Origin: Hallella multisaccharivorax DSM 17128 | GTDB taxonomy: Bacteria; Bacteroidota; Bacteroidia; Bacteroidales; Bacteroidaceae | DNA length: 64,000 bases | Direction: 5' to 3' | NCBI RefSeq assembly: GCF_000218235.1 | Contig: NZ_GL945017.1 | Span: 1,118,040 to 1,182,039 of the forward strand | Part shown: piece by piece, positions 52,538-61,099 of the stretch | Position numbering within the stretch: the first letter of the stretch is position 1 | Layout of the letters: each line of letters opens with the position of its first letter | Translations under genes and position numbers: made by a program | The notes under the pieces: generated by a model | Told to the model about the DNA's origin: nothing | Seen by the model: the letters and a program-made list of their open reading frames with translations, nothing else | Database searches by the model: none

Positions 52538-53586
52538 TCCTGAAGTGTGTTTATGGTTGTTGTATCGTTAGTTGTTTGTTTCTCAGTTTGTTGAAGCCGC
52601 TGCATAAATGCCGTGAGGTCGGCCTTGATATGGCGGTAGGGCTCTGAGGTGGCGAAGCTCGTGTTCTTTTTGAGCATGGGGATGACGTCTTCAACAGAGT
52701 TGTTGTAGCATGACAATTCGTTGCGGCGTTGTGTTCCATGCACGCTCTGGCATGCTATTTCTGCCTGTCGTTGGCGGATGAGCTTGTCGCAGACACGGTT
52801 CATCATCGGCACTACGACTTTGTCGAAGAGATGATGCCCCTGGATGTAAAGGTAAGTGGTCTCCGGCGTTACGCCGAGTTGGCGCAGCTCTTTTGCCAAG
52901 GCAGAGTAGCTTTCCGTGGCAAGGGGATTGTTCCGACGCAGCTGTTCACACCGCTTGCTGACTTTATTTCTGACTTGCGCGATGATATGGTCTGCATTGC
53001 CCATATTGAAATTGCCCGTCTCGATGATATGTAGGAAGTCGGTCATCGTGAATTGTCCGTATCGATTCATGCGGTAATACCAGATGTTCCATACGAAGAG
53101 CGGCCAGATGGCGCGGGAGAGCTCTTCGAGATACTGCTGTATGTTGAAGATGACACGGTCGTTGAGTGTCACGGCCACGCATACGTCATGGAGCGATGGC
53201 GCGTAGCACTGCATGTTCTCGATGGCGTAGGCATAGGTGTGGAAGATAAAAGGGTTCCCGTTTATTTGTCGTGAAATCTCTGTGGCGCCCTGTATAAGGT
53301 AGTCGTAATCGGCATCTACGCAGGCGATGAGCCACTGTCCCGTCTTTCCGTTCAGGGCACTCATCAAGGCGGCTTTCTTGCCTCGCTCTAAGTTGTTCTC
53401 ACGGGTGGGGAGCATGATCTCGAAATAATAGTACTCGGTCTCGAACTGGCTTAGGATGCTTCTCCAGAAGAAAACGTCGTCGTAGCTTTCCACATAGGCT
53501 ACTATTTTTCTGCGTTGCCGGCGCGGGTTGAGACGGTTGGCCGCCTCCAAATAGTGGGAGGTGAGATTGTCCTGAAGCCGTCTCAT
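52534..53586 (-). CDS. DUF4435 protein, TOPRIM-like
   Basis: Cytoplasmic protein of 350 residues of the DUF4435 type. The first block, KIVAYVESYDDVFFWRSIL (about 27-45), has a conserved Glu; the second, WLIACVDADYDYLI (about 85-98), a D-x-D-type acidic group. This Glu then D-x-D order is that of TOPRIM nuclease/primase domains. The partner gene, an AAA ATPase, ends 2 bases upstream. ATPase plus TOPRIM-like pairs recall OLD-type and other phage defence modules, but this pair may also be a housekeeping unit. It overlaps the tricorn-like gene by 4 bases. Confidence 0.7.
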   Translation of the reverse strand: MRRLQDNLTSHYLEAANRLNPRRQRRKIVAYVESYDDVFFWRSILSQFETEYYYFEIMLPTRENNLERGKKAALMSALNGKTGQWLIACVDADYDYLIQGATEISRQINGNPFIFHTYAYAIENMQCYAPSLHDVCVAVTLNDRVIFNIQQYLEELSRAIWPLFVWNIWYYRMNRYGQFTMTDFLHIIETGNFNMGNADHIIAQVRNKVSKRCEQLRRNNPLATESYSALAKELRQLGVTPETTYLYIQGHHLFDKVVVPMMNRVCDKLIRQRQAEIACQSVHGTQRRNELSCYNNSVEDVIPMLKKNTSFATSEPYRHIKADLTAFMQRLQQTEKQTTNDTTTINTLQE

Positions 53587-53588
53587 AC

Positions 53589-54404
53589 TCAGACTGTTAT
53601 GTCAGACACTTCCGTCACCTTATCCATCCATCCGTTCATAATGACGGCAGGGGAATGGGTGGTGAGAATGATCTGAACGTTTGGATTGAGCTCAAGGATG
53701 AGGTCGATCAGTTTTTTCTGCCATTCTATATGGAGGCTCACTTCTGGCTCGTCCATGAAGAGAACGTAAGGTTTCTGGTCTTCTACAAGCACCGTAAGCA
53801 GGATAGCGAGGATCTGTTTCTCGCCACTCGACAGTTGATAAGGCACCAGCGTCTCACCAATCTGTGAGAAGCTGATCTCATTTTCGGTGCGTACGATTTT
53901 CTTACCTGTATCGGCAAAGAGAGAATCAATGATATCCTGAAACTTCTTCTTCGGCTCAGAGAGCTTCTGTGCGTCGCTGGCGGCCTGTGCTCCGCCTTTC
54001 TGCAATACCTCGATGATGCGGTTTCCGATGTTGACTTGATAATCAAGGTATTTGCGTTGGAGTTTATAGAGCTGCCAGTCAAGTTCGGTGGCGAGGGAAA
54101 TATTCATCTGCGAGATGACCTCTGCGTTGATGAGCGGCCGGTCAAATGAGCGTATGATGTCGAAGCGTATCCAGTTGGCATCCTCGGGATCCACCTTGAG
54201 GTGTACGCCTTTGAGCATATGTGAGGGAAATTCGCCACCGGCAGAGAGCCCCTTTACCACCTTGTTGATGATGGTTGACTTGCCTACACCATTGACCCCA
54301 CTGAGGATATTCACGCGGCGGTCAAGGTTCCACAAGATGTGCTTGCGGCCGCTCCACAGCGCGTCGATCTCTATTTGGGTGATATAGTCTGCATATTTTT
54401 GCAT
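53589..54404 (-). CDS. AAA/ABC-type ATPase, OLD-like
   Basis: Cytoplasmic ATPase of about 271 residues. Walker A GVNGVGKST (near the N-terminus), a coiled middle part, ABC-type signature YQLSSGEKQILAILL, Walker B YVLFMDEPEVSLHI and a His-switch TTHSPAVI: the layout of SMC/RecF-like AAA_15/AAA_21 ATPases such as the ATPase part of OLD proteins. First gene of an operon with the DUF4435 gene (2-base gap) and the tricorn-like protease. ATG 54404 is taken as start, because a -7 box lies at 54435-54442; the frame itself is open to a TTG at 54437. Confidence 0.8.
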   Translation of the reverse strand: MQKYADYITQIEIDALWSGRKHILWNLDRRVNILSGVNGVGKSTIINKVVKGLSAGGEFPSHMLKGVHLKVDPEDANWIRFDIIRSFDRPLINAEVISQMNISLATELDWQLYKLQRKYLDYQVNIGNRIIEVLQKGGAQAASDAQKLSEPKKKFQDIIDSLFADTGKKIVRTENEISFSQIGETLVPYQLSSGEKQILAILLTVLVEDQKPYVLFMDEPEVSLHIEWQKKLIDLILELNPNVQIILTTHSPAVIMNGWMDKVTEVSDITV

Positions 54405-54434
54405 GGCTTTTATAGATTGCAGTGTTATTTGTGG

Positions 54435-54442
54435 CAAAAATA
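54435..54442 (-). promoter_or_regulatory. -7 box for the AAA/DUF4435/protease operon
   Basis: TATTTTTG on the minus strand, matching TAnnTTTG, 31 bases before the ATG at 54404. It sits on top of the upstream TTG start candidate, which argues against that longer reading. Confidence 0.55.
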
Positions 54443-54485
54443 ATAAAAATATTACTTTGTTGATACAATAAGGTTAAGAAATTGC

Positions 54486-54493
54486 TATCTTTG
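54486..54493 (+). promoter_or_regulatory. -7 box for the EamA transporter
   Basis: TATCTTTG, a full TAnnTTTG match, 29 bases before ATG 54522. It is divergent from the AAA operon promoter in a gap of about 117 bases. Confidence 0.6.
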
Positions 54494-54521
54494 CAACGTT
54501 TTTTAGGAATTGCTTGTGTTA

Positions 54522-55436
54522 ATGGGTAACAATAAGCCGCTTCAGGCGCATCTGAGCCTGCTCTCGGCAGAGATCTTCTGGGGACTGCTGGCTCCGCTGG
54601 GCAAAGATGTGATGCTTCATGGCGTTGACAATGTTTCGCTCGTTTCTTTCCGTGTGGCTGGAGCAGCCCTGCTTTTTTGGTTCTCATCACTGTTTGTCAA
54701 GGAGCGCATGCCGTGGCGTCATGTGTTGCTCATGGCCGGCGCCGCGTTGTTAGGCGTGGTTTTCAACCAGTGTCTCTACACGGTAGGGCTGAGTTTCACG
54801 TCGCCGGTCAACTCCAGTATCGTGACCACATCCATGCCTATTTTTGCCATGGTGCTTTCGTTTTTTATCCTGCGTGAGCCACTCACGTGGATGAAAGTCG
54901 GCGGTGTGGCGATGGGGTGTGCCGGAGCAGTCTTCCTGATCTTGTCGAGTGCGCATAGCGGAGGCAAGACAGGAAACATTTGGGGCGACTTGATGTGCAT
55001 GGGCGCGCAGTTGTCTTTCGCGCTCTATCTGACGCTTTACAACCCCCTGATCAGAAAATACAATGTAGTGACCGTCAATAAGTGGATGTTCACTTGGTCG
55101 TGTCTTTTCCTGTTGCCTTTCACCGGCGCGCATGTATCCTGCTTGTCATGGCAGGCCATCACGCCGGCAATGTGGCTTGAGGTGGGCTATGTGGTGATCT
55201 TTGGCACATTTTTAAGCTATCTGCTTGCGGTGGTGGGACAACGGATACTTCGTCCTACGGTGGTCAGCGTGTACAATTATGTGCAGCCGGTGGTGTCGGT
55301 TGTCGTCAGCGTACTCACGGGGCTGAGTGTGTTCACCGTGCCCCAGGGCCTCGCTGTCATTCTGATATTCTCGGGCGTATGGCTGGTGGTGAGGTCGAAG
55401 TCCAAGCGTGATCTGGTGGACAGCAATAACCAATGA
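54522..55436 (+). CDS. EamA/DMT family transporter
   Basis: Inner membrane protein of about 304 residues with ten predicted membrane segments in two EamA repeats: the first from about 10 to 140 (AEIFWGLLAPLGKDVM, FNQCLYTVGLSFTSPVNSSI, FFILREPLTWMKVGG), the second from about 155 to 290 (GDLMCMGAQLSFALYL, LLAVVGQRILRPTVVSVYNY). DMT transporters usually export amino acids or other metabolites; the substrate cannot be predicted. ATG 54522 is preferred to an in-frame TTG at 54510. Repeat array 4 starts 11 bases after the stop. Confidence 0.88.
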   Translation: MGNNKPLQAHLSLLSAEIFWGLLAPLGKDVMLHGVDNVSLVSFRVAGAALLFWFSSLFVKERMPWRHVLLMAGAALLGVVFNQCLYTVGLSFTSPVNSSIVTTSMPIFAMVLSFFILREPLTWMKVGGVAMGCAGAVFLILSSAHSGGKTGNIWGDLMCMGAQLSFALYLTLYNPLIRKYNVVTVNKWMFTWSCLFLLPFTGAHVSCLSWQAITPAMWLEVGYVVIFGTFLSYLLAVVGQRILRPTVVSVYNYVQPVVSVVVSVLTGLSVFTVPQGLAVILIFSGVWLVVRSKSKRDLVDSNNQ

Positions 55437-55446
55437 TTCTTCCTTC

Positions 55447-55578
55447 ACGCTGTAGAGGCAATGCCATTACGCCGTAGAGGCAATGCCATTACAGTGTAGA
55501 GGCAATGCGATTACAGTGTAGAGGCAATGCCATTACAGTGTAGAGACAATGCGATTATGGTGTAGAGGCATCGCGAGT
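55447..55578. repeat. 22-base tandem repeat array 4 (5 units plus a partial)
   Basis: Units start GTAG at 55452, 55474, 55496, 55518, 55540 and 55562, exactly 22 bases apart, with core GCAATGC (ACAATGC in the fifth, GCATCGC in the last partial unit). It lies between the convergent EamA and outer membrane receptor genes. Confidence 0.95.
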
Positions 55579-55628
55579 TTGCGGTGCAGTTGCTTGCCGT
55601 TGTGATGTATCTGTGGATGGTCCACGCC

Positions 55629-57857
55629 TCACATGCCGATTCCTGACGTCGGGTCTTCTTTCTTTCGTGCGTCGTTGAAGTCGTTCTTGATGTTGCTCTT
55701 GTATTGGTTGAATTGCTTCTTCGTGTTTCCAAAGTTCCATTTCACGGAGATCATTCCCATCTGCAGGGGGAACGAAATGCACGAAAGGTTGCTGAAATCC
55801 TTTCCGTTTGCCAGCGTCTTGATGGTTAAACGTTTGCCGAAAGGATTGATATAACGTGCCGAGAGCTCCAATCTGTCTTTAAGGAACGTACGGGTAAGGG
55901 AGAGAGTGAGGATGTGCATCGAGCTGCTGCCGTACCCCATGAGGTTATAGTCACGGGTTCTGGCGAAGATGCCTGCTGTACCCTTGATTTCCCAGGGCAG
56001 TTGCTGCTCGAGTCCGAGATAGCCGTTACCGCCCCATCCCCAGTTGTGCAGGCCTGCCTCCTTGGCTTTCCAGTCGCCGTAGCCCACTTTGCCATTGAAC
56101 ATTATAGTCGTAGTCTTGCTCATCACAAAGCGGACAAAAGCCGAGAGAAACGTCATACTGCTGCGGCCGTTGTTGGCGTAGGTGGTGTTGTACTTGTTGT
56201 CTTTGTCCACAAATGAATAGTTCTCAATCTCGTTGCCACTGTAATCCTGGCTGAGACTGGCATTGAACATGAACTTTGGCGAGAAGAAGTTGTAGGCCAG
56301 GCTGATGTCGTGCGCTTTGACTACGGCCAACGAGGGACTGCCGTAGCTCAAGGCTGTGGGGTCGGTGCGGTCGGTGTAGGGGTTGAGTTGTGAGATGTCC
56401 GGCCGCGAGATGCGCATGGTATAGGTCAGACCGATGTTGGAGGTTGGCGTGAGATTGTAGCCTGTGCTGGCCGAGGGTACGAGGTTGCCATAGTCCTTGT
56501 GGAAGTCGCGCTCGCTGCGGTCTCTGTATTTCACGCTCTCAAATGTATGTTCATAGCGCAGGCCGAGGCGTGCGTTGAACTTTTCTTTGGCTATTTTATA
56601 TTGTGCGTATCCTGCCACGATGTTCTGGAGGTTGCGGTAGTTGATGCTGTTGTCAGCATTGAACACGTCGACCCCCTTCTCTACGTCATAGAAGCGGTTG
56701 TCGCTTTTGTTGCGACGGCTGATAAACTTTGCACCGGTCTCTAAGGTCTGTCCTTGGCCGAGGTCGAGGGTGAAATCGCCCTGCACGGTGTGGCTTGTGC
56801 CCCACGTGTGCGAGTCGGAGAAGAGGTTGTTGAGGGTGAGCCTCACGACGTTGCCCACATTATTATATAGGGTGCGCGTGCGGTTGCGTGCGGGGTTATA
56901 GTCGTAGAGATAGCTGAGAATGAACGAGGAAGTGTGGCCGGCGTTGAGCCATCGTTGGTAATCGGCACTGGCGTTGGTGCCCATGAAGCGGCTGTGCTGG
57001 CTGAGGTCGTATTGGTAGCGGAATCCCGTACCGTAGATGCCGCCTTGGAAAGCCATTGTCGGCGAGAAGTTGTTGTTTTGTGCGCCACCGCTGACACCGA
57101 CGCTTGCGCCGATGCTTCTGAGCGAGTCGATGGCATAGCCAAGGGTGAGAGTGCCCATCGTGAAAGGCTGGCGTACGGTGTTGTTCATGGAGGAGACTTG
57201 ACTTGACAGGCCATCGGCGCTGCTCTGGACGCGCGTATTCTCCATGTTGAAGTCTTTGATGGTGGCCCATTGCGTGAAGGCATCGACGCTGTAAGTGAAC
57301 TTTCCCTGTTGCCCGCCAACGTAGGAGCTGGCCCCCACGCCTTTTGTGCTGGCGTAGAGGGCCATGTTGCCGTTGTAGCAATTGCTACAGTCCGTGAGGC
57401 CTTGGCTGTTATTGTGCAACATTTTGATGTCGAGTACGCCCATGGTGCCCTCTGCATCATACTTGGCTCCGGGTGAGCTGATGACCTCCACACTCTGCAC
57501 CATGGAGGCGGGAATGGACTTGGCTATCTGTGAGAGATTGCTTTGAAACATCTGGTTAGGCTTGCCGTCGACATAGACTTTGAAGTTGGAGGAACCTTTC
57601 ACGCTGACGTTGTCTTGTCCGTCTACGGTGACCATGGGCACCTTGCGCAGCATGTCGAGGAGTGTCATCGTCTTTGAGTCGGGGTCTTGCTGCACGTTAT
57701 AGGTCATCTTGTCGGTGGTCATCTTCACCACCGGCTTCTGTGCCACGACCTCTACGCCCTGCAGATTGAGAGTGTCCTTGATGTCTTGTGCCATGGATGT
57801 CAACGGACAGAGCGCCAGTATGCTGAGAGAAAGCAGAAATTTTCTGGTTGTTTTCAT
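55629..57857 (-). CDS. TonB-dependent receptor-like outer membrane barrel protein
   Basis: Outer membrane protein of 742 residues, signal peptide to about A23. A short linker (LNLQGVEVVAQKPVVKMTTDK, read in two halves) leads to a plug domain (about 65-150: LLDMLRKVPMVTVDGQDNV, FKVYVDGKPNQMF, VEVISSPGAKYDAEGTMG) and a barrel of the OMP_b-brl_3 type. No TonB box or N-terminal carboxypeptidase-like domain is seen, so it belongs to the outer membrane beta-barrel family rather than SusC. Ligand unknown. It ends KKEDPTSGIGM. It lies beyond the end of the ABC/GntR operon in the same direction. Confidence 0.85.
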   Translation of the reverse strand: MKTTRKFLLSLSILALCPLTSMAQDIKDTLNLQGVEVVAQKPVVKMTTDKMTYNVQQDPDSKTMTLLDMLRKVPMVTVDGQDNVSVKGSSNFKVYVDGKPNQMFQSNLSQIAKSIPASMVQSVEVISSPGAKYDAEGTMGVLDIKMLHNNSQGLTDCSNCYNGNMALYASTKGVGASSYVGGQQGKFTYSVDAFTQWATIKDFNMENTRVQSSADGLSSQVSSMNNTVRQPFTMGTLTLGYAIDSLRSIGASVGVSGGAQNNNFSPTMAFQGGIYGTGFRYQYDLSQHSRFMGTNASADYQRWLNAGHTSSFILSYLYDYNPARNRTRTLYNNVGNVVRLTLNNLFSDSHTWGTSHTVQGDFTLDLGQGQTLETGAKFISRRNKSDNRFYDVEKGVDVFNADNSINYRNLQNIVAGYAQYKIAKEKFNARLGLRYEHTFESVKYRDRSERDFHKDYGNLVPSASTGYNLTPTSNIGLTYTMRISRPDISQLNPYTDRTDPTALSYGSPSLAVVKAHDISLAYNFFSPKFMFNASLSQDYSGNEIENYSFVDKDNKYNTTYANNGRSSMTFLSAFVRFVMSKTTTIMFNGKVGYGDWKAKEAGLHNWGWGGNGYLGLEQQLPWEIKGTAGIFARTRDYNLMGYGSSSMHILTLSLTRTFLKDRLELSARYINPFGKRLTIKTLANGKDFSNLSCISFPLQMGMISVKWNFGNTKKQFNQYKSNIKNDFNDARKKEDPTSGIGM

Positions 57858-57905
57858 TGTTATTTTTGTCTTATTAGAGTGTTATGGAAATCACGTTTGC
57901 TGGGT

Positions 57906-57933
57906 GCGGGCGGCCGTTAGGGGCCGCCTCCGC
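57906..57933. repeat. REP-like GC-rich hairpin B
   Basis: GGCGGCC (57909-57915), a short loop, then GGCCGCC (57922-57928), extended on both sides by GC pairs. It lies 4 bases after the GntR gene stop (minus strand) and may end that operon. Similar to hairpin A at 47001-47021. Confidence 0.6.
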
Positions 57934-57937
57934 GTTG

Positions 57938-58297
57938 TCAGGACTGGACGGAAGCGTAGGCTTTACGGATGTCGTCCATCGTAATGTCGAGCAGTTTCAT
58001 CTGTCTGACCACTTCGGGCAGTACGGTTTTGAGAAAGGTGTTGCGCCTTGTGGCCTTGATATATTGCTGTGCATCTTCCGCTACGAAATAGCCGAGGCCG
58101 CGCTTATTGAAGATGACACCTTCCTGTGCGAGCTGTTCGTAGGCCTTAACCGCTGTATTGGCGTTGACTCCAAGCCTTGCAGCATACTCGCGCATGCTGG
58201 GGACACGGTCGAAAGCCTTGTAGACTCCGGCGAGGATCTCGTCGCTCAGGCGGTCAGCTATCTGCAGATAGATGGCTTTGTCGTTGTTGAATGCCAT
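57938..58297 (-). CDS. GntR family regulator, YtrA type
   Basis: Cytoplasmic repressor-like protein of 119 residues. It has the GntR winged helix (RVPSMREYAARLGVNANT, then AVKAYEQLAQEGVIFNKRG and the wing GLGYFVA) and only a short C-terminal helical tail, which defines the YtrA subfamily. These regulators normally control ABC transporter genes of their own operon. Here it is the last gene after an ABC ATPase, a permease and a DUF2807 lipoprotein, and a YtrA-like operator lies at the operon promoter (60814-60837). Confidence 0.9.
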   Translation of the reverse strand: MAFNNDKAIYLQIADRLSDEILAGVYKAFDRVPSMREYAARLGVNANTAVKAYEQLAQEGVIFNKRGLGYFVAEDAQQYIKATRRNTFLKTVLPEVVRQMKLLDITMDDIRKAYASVQS

Positions 58298-58309
58298 AAG
58301 CCTAACGAT

Positions 58310-59089
58310 TTATTTACCTAATCGCAGCTTAGAGGTATAGATGTCTCCACTGCCTGAAACTTGTTTGTCGAGGGTCTCCAGCTGCCCCGAAAGCTTGATA
58401 TCTCCACTTCCTGAAATGCTTACAGCGGCATGTCTGCAACCGCTGAAGGTGAGGTCGGCGTCGCCGGATCCGGCTATGGTCAGCTGTGTGTCGTTCACAT
58501 TGTTGAGCTTGCTGCTGACGTCTCCGCTGCCGGCTATGCCATAGTCCACTTTGTTGGCCCGGATAGTACCGGTGATGAGATCGCCACTTCCTGACAATTG
58601 ATAGGTGAAATTCTTGCTGAGTGACACACCTTTCAGGCTGGTGTCACCGCTGCCTGCTATGCTGATGTTGAGACTTTCGCCGTTGATATCCTTATCTGTT
58701 GTGAAGTCACCGCTGCCGTAGGTCTCTACATTGGTCAGGCTTGGTGCGCTGACCCACAGTTCGGCACCGTATTCATTGTTGATACGTAAAACGGTTATGC
58801 CTTTCCTTTCCCTTTGAGATAATTCGTAGATAGACAGGACATTACCGTCCTCCACGCTGATATTATGGGTGTCTCGCCACAGCTGAGTGGCTTTGAGTGT
58901 GACTTTGAAGGTGTCTGACTGTATGAAATGTATATCGCAGCCAGTACTGTTGCGGATGGCGGAGAAGTTGCGGAGATTGAGCTGCCACGTCTTTGCCGGT
59001 TCTTTACTGTCGTTGACTTTCTCGATACGGCAAGCTGAAAAGGAGAGGATGGCTATGAGCACAAAGAGAAGGGATATTGTTCTTTTCAT
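58310..59089 (-). CDS. DUF2807 (GIN domain) lipoprotein
   Basis: Lipoprotein of about 259 residues from ATG 59089 (MKRTISLLFVLIAILSFSAC, Cys20). The body is a right-handed parallel beta-helix of the DUF2807/GIN type, with the repeated phrase G-S-G-D at regular spacing (e.g. YGSGDFTTDKD, IAGSGDTSLKG, LSGSGDLITG, IAGSGDVSSKL, IAGSGDADLTF, ISGSGDIKLSG, VSGSGDIYTSK). Its function is unknown; such proteins are common beside YtrA-type regulators and ABC transporters in Bacteroidota. A longer upstream frame exists but has no signal and would overlap the permease gene. Confidence 0.88.
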   Translation of the reverse strand: MKRTISLLFVLIAILSFSACRIEKVNDSKEPAKTWQLNLRNFSAIRNSTGCDIHFIQSDTFKVTLKATQLWRDTHNISVEDGNVLSIYELSQRERKGITVLRINNEYGAELWVSAPSLTNVETYGSGDFTTDKDINGESLNISIAGSGDTSLKGVSLSKNFTYQLSGSGDLITGTIRANKVDYGIAGSGDVSSKLNNVNDTQLTIAGSGDADLTFSGCRHAAVSISGSGDIKLSGQLETLDKQVSGSGDIYTSKLRLGK

Positions 59090-59114
59090 GATGCTATGTG
59101 TTTTAAAAGGGTGA

Positions 59115-59909
59115 TTACTTGTTGATCCATTTGTTGTTAATGACCTGCAGACGGGTGTACTTGCGATAGGCAAACCAGAAGCAGAATGCTATGAATAAAA
59201 TATTGAGTAGGATTAATGCGGCGTTAAACCAATTGTCGTAGAGAATAATGACATAGCCGCTTTGGGTTAAATCCACAAGGCCTGCTGCCAATGCCGTAGT
59301 CATGAGAATCAGCATGCTGATGACTATCCACGAAAGTACTGCCATGACTGCTGGCTGCTTGTGGAAAATGCTCCCCAGGAAAATAAAGGAGGCATGTAAA
59401 GAGATGAGGCAAAACACAAATATCGCAGTGTAGACGGTATGCGTGTCAGTCCAGGCGCTTCCGCTGATCATGCCTTTGATCATCTGGACTGCAGAACTGG
59501 TGGCCCATTGCTCCTGCCCTAATCCGAAAGTAAGCGTGAGCAGATGCTGTACGAGGTCGCCCGCAAGGAAACTGGGAATGGCCACCAGCGGGATGATAAT
59601 GAAGTGAATGAGGTAACGCGCGATGAACTTCTCCTGGTTGGATGCCGGCAACATGAACTCATTGATGCGCTCCTGGCGCGACTTGAGATGAGTGAAGAAG
59701 GTGGCACCGCCCAATAGCAGATAAGCGCAGAGACCAATGGTAACGATGGGGGCAGTCTGATCGGTGGTGTTGGCGTTCCTGTTGAGTATCAGTCCAAAGA
59801 TCTGCGGGATGACGATGATTCCGAAGAAGACCAGTGCGAAGGTGATGAGCTGACGCCTGCTGATGGCTAATTGCCAGAGGAGCACATGGAAGAATCTCTT
59901 TATATTCAT
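59115..59909 (-). CDS. ABC transporter permease
   Basis: Inner membrane protein of 264 residues with about six hydrophobic segments (e.g. LITFALVFFGIIVIPQIFGLIL, APIVTIGLCAYLLLGGATFF, read in parts) and a charged C-terminal tail (FWFAYRKYTRLQVINN). It has the look of ABC-2 type permeases. It pairs with the ATPase encoded 46 bases upstream. Substrate unknown; YtrA-controlled pumps in other bacteria respond to cell-envelope stress or antibiotics. Confidence 0.8.
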   Translation of the reverse strand: MNIKRFFHVLLWQLAISRRQLITFALVFFGIIVIPQIFGLILNRNANTTDQTAPIVTIGLCAYLLLGGATFFTHLKSRQERINEFMLPASNQEKFIARYLIHFIIIPLVAIPSFLAGDLVQHLLTLTFGLGQEQWATSSAVQMIKGMISGSAWTDTHTVYTAIFVFCLISLHASFIFLGSIFHKQPAVMAVLSWIVISMLILMTTALAAGLVDLTQSGYVIILYDNWFNAALILLNILFIAFCFWFAYRKYTRLQVINNKWINK

Positions 59910-59954
59910 GATGATGTTGTTTTTCTGTGATGGTTAAGTTGAGGCTGTTCTTTC

Positions 59955-60779
59955 CTATGACAAACATTTCCCGCTGATGACGGCATTGAAGAGCAGTTCA
60001 AGGTTCACTTGAGTCTCCTCCTCGTCTTCCTGCCTTTCCACGATGGCAGCGTTGCCTTGCAGGGTCGGCTCAGCGTAGATGACCCGACTGTCAGTTTCGG
60101 CAGGGGTGAGATAACGGAAGGCGTAACGTTTCGACACATCGGCGATGGAGCTGTTGAGCAGCACACGGCTCTGATCAATGATGACGACGTGGTCGAGCAG
60201 GCTCTCGATGTCGTGAACCTGGTGGGTGGAGATGATGAGCGTGCGGTCTTCGGCCATGTAGTTGGCGATAACCTTGCGGAAGAGTGCCTTCGAGGGGATG
60301 TCGAGCCCGTTGGTCGGCTCGTCCATCATCAGCAGACGGGTGCCCGTGGCAATGGCAAAGCTCATGTATACTTTCTTCTTCTGACCCATTGACAGTTCCT
60401 TGAGATTGGGCCTTATGGGCATCTCGAAGTCGGAAAGACATTTTGACAGCAGTTCGTCGCTGAAGGTGGGGTAGAAGATGCGCATCATGGCAGAGAAAGT
60501 GTCGAAGCTCATATCGGGCATGGCATACTCCTCGGGAACGATGAATAGCTGCCGTAGCATTTCGGGTTTGCGTAGGCGGCTCTCTATGTCATCCATGCTG
60601 ACGGTGCCTGTGTCGGGACGGAGCAGGCCGCTGATGAGATAGAGCAGTGTCGACTTACCGGTGCCATTCTTGCCTAACAGGCCGTAGACGTTGCCTGCCT
60701 CCAGTTGCAAGTCGAAGTGATTGAACACTTGGTGCTTGCTGCCCTGGTAGTGAAAACAGAGGTCTCTTACTTCAATCAT
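59955..60779 (-). CDS. ABC transporter ATPase
   Basis: Cytoplasmic ATPase of 274 residues. Walker A GLLGKNGTGKSTL (about 33-45), Q-loop region, ABC signature LSMGQKKKVYMSF (about 131-143), Walker B LLMMDEPTNGLD (about 152-163) and switch His in ISTHQVHD. The order and length fit the CcmA/YtrB-like ATPases. First gene of the four-gene operon (ATPase, permease, DUF2807, GntR), with promoter and operator directly upstream. Confidence 0.93.
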   Translation of the reverse strand: MIEVRDLCFHYQGSKHQVFNHFDLQLEAGNVYGLLGKNGTGKSTLLYLISGLLRPDTGTVSMDDIESRLRKPEMLRQLFIVPEEYAMPDMSFDTFSAMMRIFYPTFSDELLSKCLSDFEMPIRPNLKELSMGQKKKVYMSFAIATGTRLLMMDEPTNGLDIPSKALFRKVIANYMAEDRTLIISTHQVHDIESLLDHVVIIDQSRVLLNSSIADVSKRYAFRYLTPAETDSRVIYAEPTLQGNAAIVERQEDEEETQVNLELLFNAVISGKCLS

Positions 60780-60813
60780 ATTGTCTTTGTTTATAATGAT
60801 TATTATCTATATT

Positions 60814-60837
60814 AGTGTACCACATTAATAGTACACT
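60814..60837. promoter_or_regulatory. YtrA-like operator
   Basis: AGTGTAC (60814-60820) and GTACACT (60831-60837) form a perfect inverted repeat. The AGTGTA to TACACT spacing is 12 bases, close to the AGTGTA-13-TACACT operator that I recall for Bacillus YtrA. It overlaps the expected transcript start of the ABC operon, so bound repressor would block transcription. Confidence 0.7.
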
Positions 60838-60838
60838 G

Positions 60839-60870
60839 CAAAGATAATATGATTATCCTTATATGTCCAA
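60839..60870 (-). promoter_or_regulatory. Promoter of the ABC/GntR operon
   Basis: On the minus strand: TTG (60870-60868), 21 bases, then TATCTTTG (60846-60839). The operator follows one base after the -7 box. The rest of the gap to 61099 holds no gene; a lone plus-strand TAGGTTTG at about 60953-60960 has nothing coding behind it. Confidence 0.65.
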
Positions 60871-61099
60871 ATATTTTAGCAATAATCCTTAAATAAATAA
60901 CATTGTTTAATACATTGTTACAACTGTTATTAATTTAGGCTTACATTTTTGATAGGTTTGCACCATTCTGCATCTCTCTTTTGCTATCATCTTTACAAGG
61001 GTTGGCGGGAAGCAGAGTGGGAAAAGGGAATCATGCAGCAGCAGGGAATAAAAGCGTGGAGAACAACTCAAAAGTGATTTTTAACGCGTAAGAGGGAGT

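Noticed and set aside
60953..61069. Plus-strand promoter-like TAGGTTTG that could drive a small RNA
   Set aside because: Only a single -7-like match, no clear -33 box or terminator and no conserved structure visible; not enough to call a gene.
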